This document shows, piece after piece, positions 42,376 to 50,718 of a DNA stretch of 64,000 bases. The stretch spans positions 36,373 through 100,372 of the forward strand of contig NZ_BONP01000014.1 in NCBI RefSeq assembly GCF_016862775.1. The letters run 5' to 3'. Source of the stretch: Cellulomonas phragmiteti. Lineage in GTDB: Bacteria; Actinomycetota; Actinomycetes; Actinomycetales; Cellulomonadaceae. The notes beneath the pieces are model-generated. The model saw only the letters and a list, made by a program, of their open reading frames with translations, was not told the origin of the DNA and made no database searches. Position 1 is the first letter of the stretch. Every line of letters begins with the position of its first letter. A program made the translations under genes and the position numbers.

Positions 42376-43617
42376 ATGAGCACCCCCGCGCCACCCGCAC
42401 CGACGGGCGCCGTCGACCGGCCGCACCCCACGAGGGCGCAGCTGCGGCGCTGGCGACGCAACCTCGCCGACGAGCGCGCCGAGGCCGCCGTGTACCGCGA
42501 GCTCGCGTCGCGGCGCACGGGCGAGGAGCGCGAGATCCTGCTCGCCCTCGCCGAGGCCGAGCGACGGCACGAGGTGCACTGGCTGGACCTGCTGGGCGAC
42601 GACGCCGGGCGGCCGGTGCGCGGCGACTGGCGCACCCGGCTGCTGGCGGTGCTCGCCCGCCGGTTCGGGTCCGTGTGGGTGTACGCGCTCGCGCAGCGCG
42701 CCGAGGCGCGGTCGGGGTACGCGCAGGACGCCGAGGCGACGCCGCGCATGGTCGCCGACGAGCAGATCCACGAGGAGGTCGTGCGCGGCCTGGCGATGCG
42801 GGGCCGGCAGCAGATCTCCGGCACGTTCCGGGCCGCGGTGTTCGGCGCCAACGACGGGCTGGTGTCCAACCTCGCGCTCGTCCTGGGGATCGGCGCGAGC
42901 GGCGTCGCGACGGGCACGGTGCTGCTCACCGGCCTCGCCGGCCTGCTGGCCGGCGCGTTGTCGATGGGCGCCGGGGAGTACGTGTCCGTGCGGTCGCAGC
43001 GCGAGCTGCTCGAGGCCTCGCGCCCGGACGCGGCCGCCGCCGCGGCGCTCACCCACCTCGACGTCGACGCCAACGAGCTGGCCCTGGTCTACCGCGCCCG
43101 CGGCATGGAGCCCGCCGCGGCGCACGCTCGCGCCGCCGTCGTCCTGGCGTCGCTCGCGCAGTACGACGCGCAGCAGGCGGTGGACGCGTCGCTGCTGCGC
43201 ACGTCGACGGCGCTGCCCGGGACGATGCGGCCCGGGCGGTCGGACGACGCGGACGGTGCCGTGCCGGGGGCCGAGGCCGGGGACGTCGAGCCGCGCACGG
43301 ACCACCCGCCGGTCGCCGAGCGCGACGAGCACGAGTCGGTCGGCACCGCGTGGGGGGCCGCGATCGCCAGCTTCTGCTTCTTCGCGTCCGGTGCGCTCAT
43401 CCCCGTCCTGCCGTACCTGCTGGGGGCGTCGGGCGCGACGGCGGTGGCCTGGTCCGCCGGGCTCGTCGGCGTCGCGCTGCTCGGCACCGGGTCGGTCGTC
43501 GGGCTGCTGTCCGGGGCGTCGCCCGTGCGCCGCGCGGTGCGGCAGCTCGCCATCGGGTACGGCGCCGCTGCGGCGACGTACCTCCTGGGGCTCGCGTTCG
43601 GCACGTCGGTCGCCTGA
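42376..43617 (+). CDS. ferritin-like domain fused to VIT1/CCC1 iron-manganese transporter
   Basis: A 413-residue protein of the membrane-bound ferritin (MbfA/Er-VIT1) type. Residues ~25-170 are a ferritin-like four-helix bundle with ADERAEAAVYRELA, EAERRHEVHWLD and ADEQIHEEVVRG supplying the ExxH-type di-iron ligands. The C-terminal half is the VIT1 fold with AVFGANDGLVSNLALVLG, AGALSMGAGEYVSVRSQ and a split last helix pair. It exports or stores iron/manganese at the membrane. ATG 42376 with GGAG upstream. Confidence 0.9.
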   Translation: MSTPAPPAPTGAVDRPHPTRAQLRRWRRNLADERAEAAVYRELASRRTGEEREILLALAEAERRHEVHWLDLLGDDAGRPVRGDWRTRLLAVLARRFGSVWVYALAQRAEARSGYAQDAEATPRMVADEQIHEEVVRGLAMRGRQQISGTFRAAVFGANDGLVSNLALVLGIGASGVATGTVLLTGLAGLLAGALSMGAGEYVSVRSQRELLEASRPDAAAAAALTHLDVDANELALVYRARGMEPAAAHARAAVVLASLAQYDAQQAVDASLLRTSTALPGTMRPGRSDDADGAVPGAEAGDVEPRTDHPPVAERDEHESVGTAWGAAIASFCFFASGALIPVLPYLLGASGATAVAWSAGLVGVALLGTGSVVGLLSGASPVRRAVRQLAIGYGAAAATYLLGLAFGTSVA

Positions 43618-43666
43618 CGGCCCCGTTCGGGATGCCGGATCGGCCGCGGCGGGTGAGGCTCGTGGG

Positions 43667-44671
43667 GTGACGCGATTCGGGTACACCCTCATGACCGAGC
43701 AGTCCGGCCCCCGCGAGCTCGTCGGGTACGCGCAGCACGCCGACCGGCTGGGCTTCGACTTCGCCGTGTCGTCGGACCACTTCTTCCCGTGGCTCGACGA
43801 GCAGGGCCACTCGCCGTACGCGTGGAGCGTGCTCGGGGCGGTCGCGCACGCGACGGAGCGCCTCGAGCTCATGACGTACGTGACCTGCCCGACCATCCGG
43901 TACCACCCGGCGGTCGTGGCGCAGAAGGCCGCGACGATCGCCCTGCTCTCGCAGGACCGGTTCACCCTGGGGCTGGGCGCGGGCGAGAACCTCAACGAGC
44001 ACGTCGTCGGCGAGCGCTGGCCGGCCGTCGGGGAGCGGCACGACATGCTGGAGGAGGCGCTGGAGATCATCCACGCGCTGCTCACGGGCGACCGCGTGAC
44101 GTACGAGGGTGCCCACTTCCGTGTCGACTCGGCGAAGCTGTGGGACGTCCCGGAGGTGCCCGTGCCGATCGGCGTCGCGGTGTCCGGCCCGCAGTCCGTG
44201 TCGCGCTTCTCCGGGCTCGCCGACCACCTGATCGCCGTCGAGCCGGACGCGGACCTGGTGCGGTCGTGGGACGAGGCGCGCGAGGGGCTGGAGCCGACGA
44301 TCAAGGCCATCGGGCCGTCGCGCAAGATCGGGCAGATCCCGATCTCGTGGGGCCCGGACCGTGACGAGGCCGTCGCGCGGGCGCACGAGCAGTTCCGGTG
44401 GTTCGCCGGCGGCTGGAAGGTCAACGCCGACCTGCCGACGACGGAGGCGTTCGACTCGGCCGCGCAGTTCGTGCGGCCGGAGGACGTCGCCGAGGCCATC
44501 CCCTGCGGCCCCGACCTCGACGCGATCGTCGAGGCCGTGAGCGCCTACTGGGAGGCCGGGTTCACCGACGTCGCGGTCGTGCAGGTGGGCGACGCGCTGC
44601 AGCAGCGGTTCCTCGACGAGGCCGCCGGGCCCCTGCTGGAGCGGCTGCGCGAGGCCGCGCCGAGCGACTGA
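43667..44671 (+). CDS. LLM-class F420-type oxidoreductase (TIGR03557-like)
   Basis: A 334-residue luciferase-like protein: FGYTLMTEQSGPRELVGYA, SSDHFFPWLDEQGHSPYAW, RYHPAVVAQKAATIALLSQDRF and LGLGAGENLNEHVVGERWP. These blocks match the F420-dependent G6PDH-like family. It is clearly related to, but distinct from, the LLM protein at 35679. GTG 43667; only a weak GAGG upstream. Confidence 0.85.
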   Translation: MTRFGYTLMTEQSGPRELVGYAQHADRLGFDFAVSSDHFFPWLDEQGHSPYAWSVLGAVAHATERLELMTYVTCPTIRYHPAVVAQKAATIALLSQDRFTLGLGAGENLNEHVVGERWPAVGERHDMLEEALEIIHALLTGDRVTYEGAHFRVDSAKLWDVPEVPVPIGVAVSGPQSVSRFSGLADHLIAVEPDADLVRSWDEAREGLEPTIKAIGPSRKIGQIPISWGPDRDEAVARAHEQFRWFAGGWKVNADLPTTEAFDSAAQFVRPEDVAEAIPCGPDLDAIVEAVSAYWEAGFTDVAVVQVGDALQQRFLDEAAGPLLERLREAAPSD

Positions 44672-44764
44672 CGGCTGCCCGCGGGGGCACTGCCGTCATC
44701 CGGCCTCCGCGACACCTTCACGCACCCACCCCAGGACGGGCCACGCGCACCCGGCCGTGACCTC

Positions 44765-44770
44765 TAGCGT
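44765..44770 (+). promoter_or_regulatory. candidate leaderless -10 (TAGCGT) of the LCP gene
   Basis: TAGCGT followed by exactly 7 nt and then GTG 44778; this decides the start in favour of 44778 over the in-frame GTG at 44757, which would lie upstream of the hexamer. Confidence 0.5.
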
Positions 44771-44777
44771 CACCCAC

Positions 44778-46067
44778 GTGACCGCTGCCGACACCCGCCG
44801 AGGGCCGCGCCACGCGCGCGTCCCCGAGACGGCCCCCCGGCACGCGCGGGTGCCGTACACGGCCGCGCGCGGACCGGCGATCGCCCTCACGGCGGTGCTG
44901 ACGACCTTCGCGTCGGTGGCCGGCGCGGTGTACGTGGACCTGCGCGGCCAGATGGACGTCAGCGGCGCCCACGGTCTGGTGATCTCGACGCCCGCGCCCG
45001 TCGCGACGCCCGCGGCCCCCGACGACCCGTTCGCCGGTGCCGCGATGAACATCCTCGTCATGGGCACGGACCTGCGCGACGAGGAGAACGCGGCGCTCGC
45101 GGGGGAGGCCGACGGCATGCGCTCGGACTCCACGATGCTCGTGCACGTCGCGGGCGACCGGACGTGGGCCGAGGCCGTGTCGATCCCGCGCGACTCGCTG
45201 GTCGACGTGCCGGAGTGCCTGCTGCCCGACGGCGGGCGGTCCCGCCCGCGGCACACGATGTTCAACGAGGCGTTCTCGATCGGTGCGGGCTCCACCCGGA
45301 GCATGGACCACGCCGCGGCGTGCACGATCGGCACGGTGCAGGCGCTGACGGGCGTGACCGTCACGCACCACCTGGTGGTGCGGATGACCGGCGTGATCGA
45401 CGTCGTCGACGCGCTCGGCGGGGTGCGCATGTGCCTGCCAGAGCCGGTCGACGAGGACCCGCGCTACGGCGACCTGCATCTGCCGGCCGGCGACCAGCGG
45501 CTCGACGGGTGGCAGGCCATCGGGTTCCTGCGGGTGCGGCACGGCACCGGCATGGGCCTGGAGATGGGCAGCGACCTCACCCGGATCACGCGGCAGCAGG
45601 CGCTCGTGCAGGCGGCGGTCCGCGAGCTGCTGGCCAAGGACGTGCTGGGCGACGCGGACGAGCTGTACGGCGTGGCGCGGGCGGTGCTGGGGGCGCTCAC
45701 GGCGGACCCGCAGCTGGCGGACCCCGTGCGTCTCGCGGCGTTCGGGTACTCGCTGCGCGGCATGGACCGCACGCGGATCGTCTTCACCGACGTGCCGGTC
45801 GCGGCGGCCCGGAGCGACCGGAACCGGGTCGAGTGGACGTCCGCCGCCGACGAGATCTGGCAGCGCCTGGTCACCGACACCCCGCCCGCGTCGCTGCTGC
45901 CGCCCCCGCCCGAGACACCTCCCGCGTCGCCGACCGAGGGCGCCGGCACGGGCGACCAGCCGCCGCCGGACGTCCCCGTGCCACCGGACCCGCCGGCCGG
46001 CGGGGGGACCGGCGAGGTTCCGCCGCCCCCGGTCGAGGAGGTCCTGCCCGGGGTGTGCGCGACCTGA
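44778..46067 (+). CDS. LytR-CpsA-Psr family wall-polymer ligase
   Basis: A 429-residue membrane-anchored phosphotransferase that attaches anionic or neutral glycopolymers to peptidoglycan. Short cytoplasmic N-terminus with a doubled RHARVPxTAx decapeptide (~11-30), one membrane helix (~33-52), then the LCP domain with ILVMGTDLRDEEN, GMRSDSTMLVHV, SIPRDSLVDVP, RQQALVQAA, and a Pro-rich C-terminal tail PPPPETPPASP ending in a Cys. Start chosen by the leaderless promoter. Confidence 0.92.
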   Translation: MTAADTRRGPRHARVPETAPRHARVPYTAARGPAIALTAVLTTFASVAGAVYVDLRGQMDVSGAHGLVISTPAPVATPAAPDDPFAGAAMNILVMGTDLRDEENAALAGEADGMRSDSTMLVHVAGDRTWAEAVSIPRDSLVDVPECLLPDGGRSRPRHTMFNEAFSIGAGSTRSMDHAAACTIGTVQALTGVTVTHHLVVRMTGVIDVVDALGGVRMCLPEPVDEDPRYGDLHLPAGDQRLDGWQAIGFLRVRHGTGMGLEMGSDLTRITRQQALVQAAVRELLAKDVLGDADELYGVARAVLGALTADPQLADPVRLAAFGYSLRGMDRTRIVFTDVPVAAARSDRNRVEWTSAADEIWQRLVTDTPPASLLPPPPETPPASPTEGAGTGDQPPPDVPVPPDPPAGGGTGEVPPPPVEEVLPGVCAT

Positions 46068-46088
46068 CGCGGACAGGGGGTTGCGCAA

Positions 46089-46107
46089 TCAGGTAAGCCT
46101 CACCTTA
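46089..46107 (+). promoter_or_regulatory. IdeR/DtxR-type iron box
   Basis: TCAGGTAAGCCTCACCTTA fits the IdeR/DmdR 19-bp palindrome (TTAGGTTAGGCTAACCTAA) at most positions and overlaps the -10 TATGCT (46106-46111) of the siderophore-interacting protein gene. Iron-dependent repression is the obvious reading. Confidence 0.85.
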
Positions 46108-46117
46108 TGCTGGCGCC

Positions 46118-47095
46118 GTGACCGAGGCCCCCGTGACCGTCGACACCGCGACCGTCGAGACGACCGCTCCGCCGGCGTCCCCCTTCCGGATGTTCCACGT
46201 GCGCGTCGCCGCGCTGCAGCGGCTGTGCCCCAGCCTGCTGCGCGTGACCTTCACGGGCCACGACCTCGACCGCTTCGCGGACAACGGGTTCGACCAGCGC
46301 ATCAAGTTCTTCCTGCCGGTCACCGGCTCGCCGTACACCGACCTCATCGACCTGGAGCGCACGGGCGACTGGTACGGCTCGTGGCGCGCCCTGCCGGACG
46401 ACCGCCGCCACCCCATGCGCACCTACACGGCGCGCGGGGTGCGCCCGCACCCGCGCGAGCTGGACGTCGACATCGTGCTGCACGGCGACACCGGCCCCGC
46501 GTCGCGCTGGGCGTCGACCGCGCAGGTCGGCGACGAGCTGGTCGTCATGGGCCCCAACGCCGACCACGTCGGCCCGCACGGCGGCGTCGACTTCGTCCCC
46601 CCGGCCCGCACCGACCGCCTGCTCATCGCCGGCGACGAGACCGCGCTGCCCGCCATCGCCGGCATCGTCGAGCGGCTGCCGCGCGACGCCCGCGGCGAGG
46701 TGCTGATCGAGATGCCGTGGTCCGACGACCGCCTCGACCTCGACGCGCCCGAGGGCGTGCACGTCCACTGGCTCGGCCGCGACGGCCGCGCCCACGGCGA
46801 GCTGCTCGTGCCCGCCGTGCAGGCCGCGTGCGCGCGCCTGCTGCCCGGCCAGGCGCCGGTGCCGGACGTCGACCTCGAGGACGTCGACGTCGACGCCGGG
46901 ATGCTGTGGGAGGTGCCGATCGACTACGCGACCGGCGCGCCCCTGGCCGCCGAGGCGCACCTGTACGCCTGGCTCGCGGGGGAGGCCGGCGTCATCAAGA
47001 CCCTGCGCCGCCACCTGGTCGGCGAGTGCGGCGTCGACCGCAAGGCCGTCGCGTTCATGGGGTACTGGCGCCAGGGGAAGTGCGAGGCGAACTGA
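46118..47095 (+). CDS. siderophore-interacting protein (ViuB/SIP, ferric-siderophore reductase)
   Basis: A 325-residue FAD-dependent ferric-siderophore reductase: VRVAALQRLCPSLLRVTFTG, flavin motif RTYTARGVRP, NADPH-side LIAGDETALPAIAGIVERLP and the C-terminal block AWLAGEAGVIKTLRRHL...MGYWRQGK. Reduces Fe(III) from imported siderophores in the cytoplasm. GTG 46118 lies 6 nt after TATGCT, so likely leaderless, and an iron box overlaps the promoter. Confidence 0.95.
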   Translation: MTEAPVTVDTATVETTAPPASPFRMFHVRVAALQRLCPSLLRVTFTGHDLDRFADNGFDQRIKFFLPVTGSPYTDLIDLERTGDWYGSWRALPDDRRHPMRTYTARGVRPHPRELDVDIVLHGDTGPASRWASTAQVGDELVVMGPNADHVGPHGGVDFVPPARTDRLLIAGDETALPAIAGIVERLPRDARGEVLIEMPWSDDRLDLDAPEGVHVHWLGRDGRAHGELLVPAVQAACARLLPGQAPVPDVDLEDVDVDAGMLWEVPIDYATGAPLAAEAHLYAWLAGEAGVIKTLRRHLVGECGVDRKAVAFMGYWRQGKCEAN

Positions 47096-47147
47096 CCGTG
47101 CGCCGTCACCCGCCCCGTCGTGCCCGACGGGTGGGACGCGCTCGTCG

Positions 47148-47202
47148 CGAGACCGGGTCGAGGGCCGCTCTGCGGGCCTGACGGGACCGGAGCCCGGTCT
47201 CG
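47148..47202 (+). terminator. hairpin with GAGACCGGG arms
   Basis: CGAGACCGGG at 47148-47157 and its complement at 47193-47202, with an inner stem (agggccgc/gcgggcct). It lies 53 nt after the siderophore-interacting gene, in the 236-bp gap before the ArsR gene. The arms repeat the sequence of the hairpin at 40976. Confidence 0.65.
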
Positions 47203-47319
47203 ATCCGTGCCGGTCCCGGCATCCGCACGGGGCACGGGCCGACCTCGGGCGGGCGGCAGACACCGCCCGCCGCCGCGCGTGGTGGACCTAGGTCCCCGCC
47301 CGCGCGCCCGGTGCAGGCC

Positions 47320-47333
47320 TACGTTTCAAACGT
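47320..47333 (+). promoter_or_regulatory. ArsR promoter and palindromic operator
   Basis: TACGTT (47320-47325) lies 6 nt before the GTG, and ACGTTTCAAACGT (47321-47333) is a perfect palindrome overlapping it. A regulator bound here would block its own promoter. Confidence 0.5.
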
Positions 47334-47646
47334 GGCTGAATCAATCCTCGTCGAGACGACGACGCCCCCCGGCACCGCCGAGGTCGCGCTGCTGCAGGCG
47401 GTCGCGGACCCGGTGCGGTGGGCGGTCCTCGACGTCCTCGCCCGTGGCGAGCGGTGCGTCTGCGACCTGCAGGAGCACGTGCCGGTGCCGGCGAACCTGC
47501 TCAGCTACCACCTCAAGGTGCTGCGCGACGCCGGGCTGGTCGACACCTCGCGGCGGGGTCGCTGGATCGACTACCGGCTCGCGGACGACGCCCGCAGCCG
47601 CCTGACGGACGCGTTGCCGGCAGGCCGGACCCCGGACCCGTCATGA
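47332..47646 (+). CDS. ArsR/SmtB-family metal-responsive repressor
   Basis: A 104-residue winged-helix repressor with the metal site ERCVCDL in the recognition-helix region (the ELCVCDL signature of ArsR), followed by PVPANLLSYHLKVLRDAGLV. Cys pair binds As(III) or another soft metal and releases DNA. GTG 47332 with a leaderless-type promoter; the longer GTG 47311 is upstream of it. First gene of a unit with a permease and a thioredoxin-like protein. Confidence 0.92.
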   Translation: MAESILVETTTPPGTAEVALLQAVADPVRWAVLDVLARGERCVCDLQEHVPVPANLLSYHLKVLRDAGLVDTSRRGRWIDYRLADDARSRLTDALPAGRTPDPS

Positions 47647-47659
47647 CCGCGGACCCGTC

Positions 47660-48709
47660 ATGACGGCGCCGAGCACGTCCGCGGTCACCAGCTCGACGGC
47701 GCGCCTCGTCGCCGCGCTGGTCGCGGCGGCCGCCGTGTGGGTCGGGCTGTTCGCGCTGAACGAGATCGCGTGGGACGTCGCCCTGGGCGACTGGCTCGGC
47801 CTGGACCTGTCGCACCGGGTCGTCGACGCGGTGCACTTCTTCCTCTACGACGTCGGCAAGATCCTGCTGCTGCTCGTCGGGATGATCTTCGTCATCGGGC
47901 TGCTGCGGACCACGCTGCGTCCCGAGCGCGTGCGGGCGTTCCTCGAGGGCAAGCCGCTGTGGCTGTCCCTGGGCATGGCGGCGCTGCTCGGTGCCGTGAC
48001 GCCGTTCTGCTCGTGCTCGTCCATCCCGCTGTTCATCGGGTTCGTGGCCGCAGGGGTGCCCCTGGGGGTGACGTTCGCGTTCCTCGTCGCCTCACCGCTG
48101 GTCAACGAGGTGGCCGTGGTGATGCTGGCGGACATGTTCGGCTGGCAGCTCACCGGCGCGTACGTCGGCGCCGGGCTGGGGATCGCGGTGGTGGTGGGCG
48201 CGGTCTTCTCCCGGCTGCACCTGGAGCGGTGGGTCGAGGACTTCGTGTTCGCCGCTCCCGTCGCCAGCCTCGGCGCCGACGGTCACCGCCCGACGCTCGC
48301 GGAGCGGGTCGCGGCCGCCCGGGAGGAGACCCGCGACATCGTCGGACGGGTGTGGAGGTGGGTGCTCGTCGGTGTCGCCGTCGGTGCGGGCGTGCACGGC
48401 TGGGTGCCCACCGAGTTCTTCGCCACCCACGCCGGGCCCGGCAACCCGTTCGCGGTCGTCGTCGCGACCCTCGTCGGCATCCCCCTGTACTCCAACGCCG
48501 CCGGGGTGATCCCGGTCGCCGAGGCGCTGTGGGCCAAGGGCATGGCCACGGGCACGGTGACGGCTTTCATGATGGGCACCGTCGCGCTGTCGATCCCCGA
48601 GGCCGTCCTGCTGCGGCGCGTGCTCAAGCCCCCGCTGCTCGCCCTGTTCTTCGGCACGGTCGCCGTGGCGATCATGGCCGTCGGTCTCGTCGTCAACCTC
48701 GTCCTGTGA
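47660..48709 (+). CDS. ArsP/SO_0444-type metal permease
   Basis: A 349-residue membrane permease of the UPF0718/ArsP family with about eight helices. The conserved cysteine motif TPFCSCSSIPLFIGF (residues ~114-128) and SPLVNEVAVVMLADMFGW are present, and a second half repeat with GIPLYSNAAGVIPVAEAL. It exports soft-metal or organoarsenical compounds. It sits 13 nt after ArsR; a short direct repeat (gacccgtcatgac) spans the junction. Confidence 0.88.
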   Translation: MTAPSTSAVTSSTARLVAALVAAAAVWVGLFALNEIAWDVALGDWLGLDLSHRVVDAVHFFLYDVGKILLLLVGMIFVIGLLRTTLRPERVRAFLEGKPLWLSLGMAALLGAVTPFCSCSSIPLFIGFVAAGVPLGVTFAFLVASPLVNEVAVVMLADMFGWQLTGAYVGAGLGIAVVVGAVFSRLHLERWVEDFVFAAPVASLGADGHRPTLAERVAAAREETRDIVGRVWRWVLVGVAVGAGVHGWVPTEFFATHAGPGNPFAVVVATLVGIPLYSNAAGVIPVAEALWAKGMATGTVTAFMMGTVALSIPEAVLLRRVLKPPLLALFFGTVAVAIMAVGLVVNLVL

Positions 48710-48761
48710 CACCGCGGGCCCACCCGGTCCGTCGCCGCCCCACCCCGACCTGGAGGTCGTC

Positions 48762-49007
48762 ATGCACATCAAGGTCCTCGGCCCCGGCTGCCGCAACTGC
48801 GTCAACCTCGAGCGCGTCACCCGGGAGGCCGTCGACGCGCTCGGCATCGAGGCCGAGATCGAGAAGGTCACCGACTACCCGGCGATCGCCGGGTACGGCG
48901 TGATGAGCACGCCGGGGCTGGTCGTCGACGGCGAGGTCGTCCTGTACGGGCGGGTACCGACAGCCGCCCAGGTGCGCGAGATCCTCGAGCCGCGCGTCGC
49001 GGGCTGA
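48762..49007 (+). CDS. thioredoxin-like redox-active disulfide protein
   Basis: An 81-residue protein of the redox-active disulfide 2 family: VLGPGCRNC with CxxC at Cys10/Cys13 and TPGLVVDGEVV. Commonly encoded with ArsR and the FCSCSS permease, where it may deliver or reduce the metal substrate. ATG 48762 with GGAGG upstream. Confidence 0.9.
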   Translation: MHIKVLGPGCRNCVNLERVTREAVDALGIEAEIEKVTDYPAIAGYGVMSTPGLVVDGEVVLYGRVPTAAQVREILEPRVAG

Positions 49008-49027
49008 GCGGCCGGCGGCTCAGCGCG

Positions 49028-50068
49028 TCAGAACAGCGTCAGGTCGTCCTCGGCGGGTGCCACCGTCACGGCCGCCGCGGCCACCGCCGGGACCGGCGTG
49101 CGGTCGCGGACGCCGGTGGCCTGCGGTGCCTCCCCGCCCGCGGGCGTCGACGTCAGCAGCCGCGCCGCCAGCATCTGCAACGAGTGCATCTCGACGCGTG
49201 CCAAGGCCTCGTGCAGCGCCCCGCCGTCGACGGGCAGCAGGCCCGGCCCCGTCCCGGCGGTCAGGTCCATCCCGAGGTCCACGTCGGTGCGCATCGTCAT
49301 GAGCTCGACGTTCTGCCAGAACGCCGCCCGCCCGTCGGGGTCCGCGAGCTTCTTCACGCACGCCTTGCCGAGCACCTCGGCGACGCGCCGGCCCTCGTTC
49401 GTGTCGACGTCGGCGAACGCGGCCTCGACGGACCCGAAGGCGGCGAGCAGCGCGACGCCCGTCTTCTCCCCGATGCCGCGGATGCCCGTGAGGTTGTCCG
49501 ACGCGTCCCCGCGCATCGCCGCGTACTGCCGGTACTGCGACGGGTCGATGCCGAGCATGAGGCGCAGCCGCGCCGGGGTCAGCACGGGCGAGGCCTCGAC
49601 GCCGCCGTTGATGATCCGCAGGACCGACGTCGTGTCGCTGACCAGGGAGAACGCGTCGCGGTCCGACGTGCACACGACGGTGTGCCAGCCGACGGCGGTC
49701 GCCTGCGCCGCGGCGGACGCGAGGACGTCGTCGGCCTCGAGCCCGTCCGGGATGACGACGTGCAGGCCCGCGGACCAGAACACGTCGACCGCGAGCGCGA
49801 GCTGCGTGACCAGGTCGTCCGGCTTGGGGGTCCGGTGCGCCTTGTAATGCGGGTGCACGGCCTTGCGCACGTTGCTGCCCGCGTCGTCGAAGCCGATGAC
49901 GACGGCGTCGGCGCCGGCGCGGTCGACGGCCCCGAGGACCTGCGCGAGCGCACCCTTGACCGCCCACGTGGGGCTCCCGTCGCGCGTCCGCAGCTGCGAG
50001 CCGAGCAGGGCGTGGAACGAGCGGTGGATGAGGGAGTTGCCGTCGACGGCCAGCAGGGTCTTCGTCAT
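49028..50068 (-). CDS. 5'-3' exonuclease (Pol I-type domain protein)
   Basis: A 346-residue FEN-superfamily nuclease: LLAVDGNSLIHRSFHAL, VIGFDDAGSNVRK, GLEADDVLAS, VCTSDRDAFSL and AMRGDASDNLTGIRGIGEKT (helix-hairpin-helix) give the metal-binding acidic residues. It corresponds to the 5' nuclease domain of DNA polymerase I as a separate protein, with a ~60-residue non-conserved C-terminus ending DDLTLF, which resembles a beta-clamp-binding peptide (QxxLxLF-like). Confidence 0.92.
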   Translation of the reverse strand: MTKTLLAVDGNSLIHRSFHALLGSQLRTRDGSPTWAVKGALAQVLGAVDRAGADAVVIGFDDAGSNVRKAVHPHYKAHRTPKPDDLVTQLALAVDVFWSAGLHVVIPDGLEADDVLASAAAQATAVGWHTVVCTSDRDAFSLVSDTTSVLRIINGGVEASPVLTPARLRLMLGIDPSQYRQYAAMRGDASDNLTGIRGIGEKTGVALLAAFGSVEAAFADVDTNEGRRVAEVLGKACVKKLADPDGRAAFWQNVELMTMRTDVDLGMDLTAGTGPGLLPVDGGALHEALARVEMHSLQMLAARLLTSTPAGGEAPQATGVRDRTPVPAVAAAAVTVAPAEDDLTLF

Positions 50069-50153
50069 GGGTCGAGCGGGGCCGCTCGGGTCCTTTCTCG
50101 GGACGGGTGCGGGCCGGGGCCGCGGGGCCCTGCCGGGGTCGAGGGTACGCGCG

Positions 50154-50534
50154 TCAGTGCGGCCAACGGTCGGACGGCGGTGGCGGCGACGCGCCGCAGG
50201 GGCACGTCACGGCCGTCGCGGCAAGCGGCCGGCCGCAGCGCCCGCAGGGCAGCCGGTCGCAGCGTGCGCAGAGCACGACGCCGACGGCGTGGGTGCCGGG
50301 CACGGTGGTGCGGACGACGTCGTGGCGGGCCGGGTGCCCTGCCGCGCAGCGTGGGCCGTCGACCTCGTCGACCTCGTCGACACCGTCGATCCCGTCGACC
50401 CCGGCCGGCGGGACGGGGGACGCGGGGGCCGCCCGGACCTCGTCCCGCGCGCGGACGAGCCGGCGCAGCGCCCAGCACAGCAGGACCGCGAGCAGCATCC
50501 ACTCGATCATGCCGATCAGGGGGCCAGCGCTCAT
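50154..50534 (-). CDS. membrane-anchored zinc-ribbon protein, unknown
   Basis: A 126-residue protein: one N-terminal helix (IGMIEWMLLAVLLCWALRRL), an acidic GVDGIDGVDEVDEVDG segment coded by short repeats, a RC...H pair, then CARCDRLPCGRCGRP and CPCG, i.e. a treble-clef or zinc-ribbon set of cysteines. ATG 50534 has GGAGAG upstream. No family recognised; reported because codon pattern, ribosome site and Cys spacing support a real gene. Confidence 0.65.
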   Translation of the reverse strand: MSAGPLIGMIEWMLLAVLLCWALRRLVRARDEVRAAPASPVPPAGVDGIDGVDEVDEVDGPRCAAGHPARHDVVRTTVPGTHAVGVVLCARCDRLPCGRCGRPLAATAVTCPCGASPPPPSDRWPH

Positions 50535-50718
50535 GGCGTCGCTCTCCGTCCCCCGGCCGGGCCGACCGGGCTCGACGGGTCCGACTGCGCGCGCCGGCGG
50601 CACCGGCACCTCGTCCAGCGTCACACGTGATGCTCGGCACGGCGCGCCGAGCGTGCCCGCGTCGGTGCGGGAGGATGTCCCGCGTGACGCACCGCCACCG
50701 AGCCCTCCGACGCGACGC

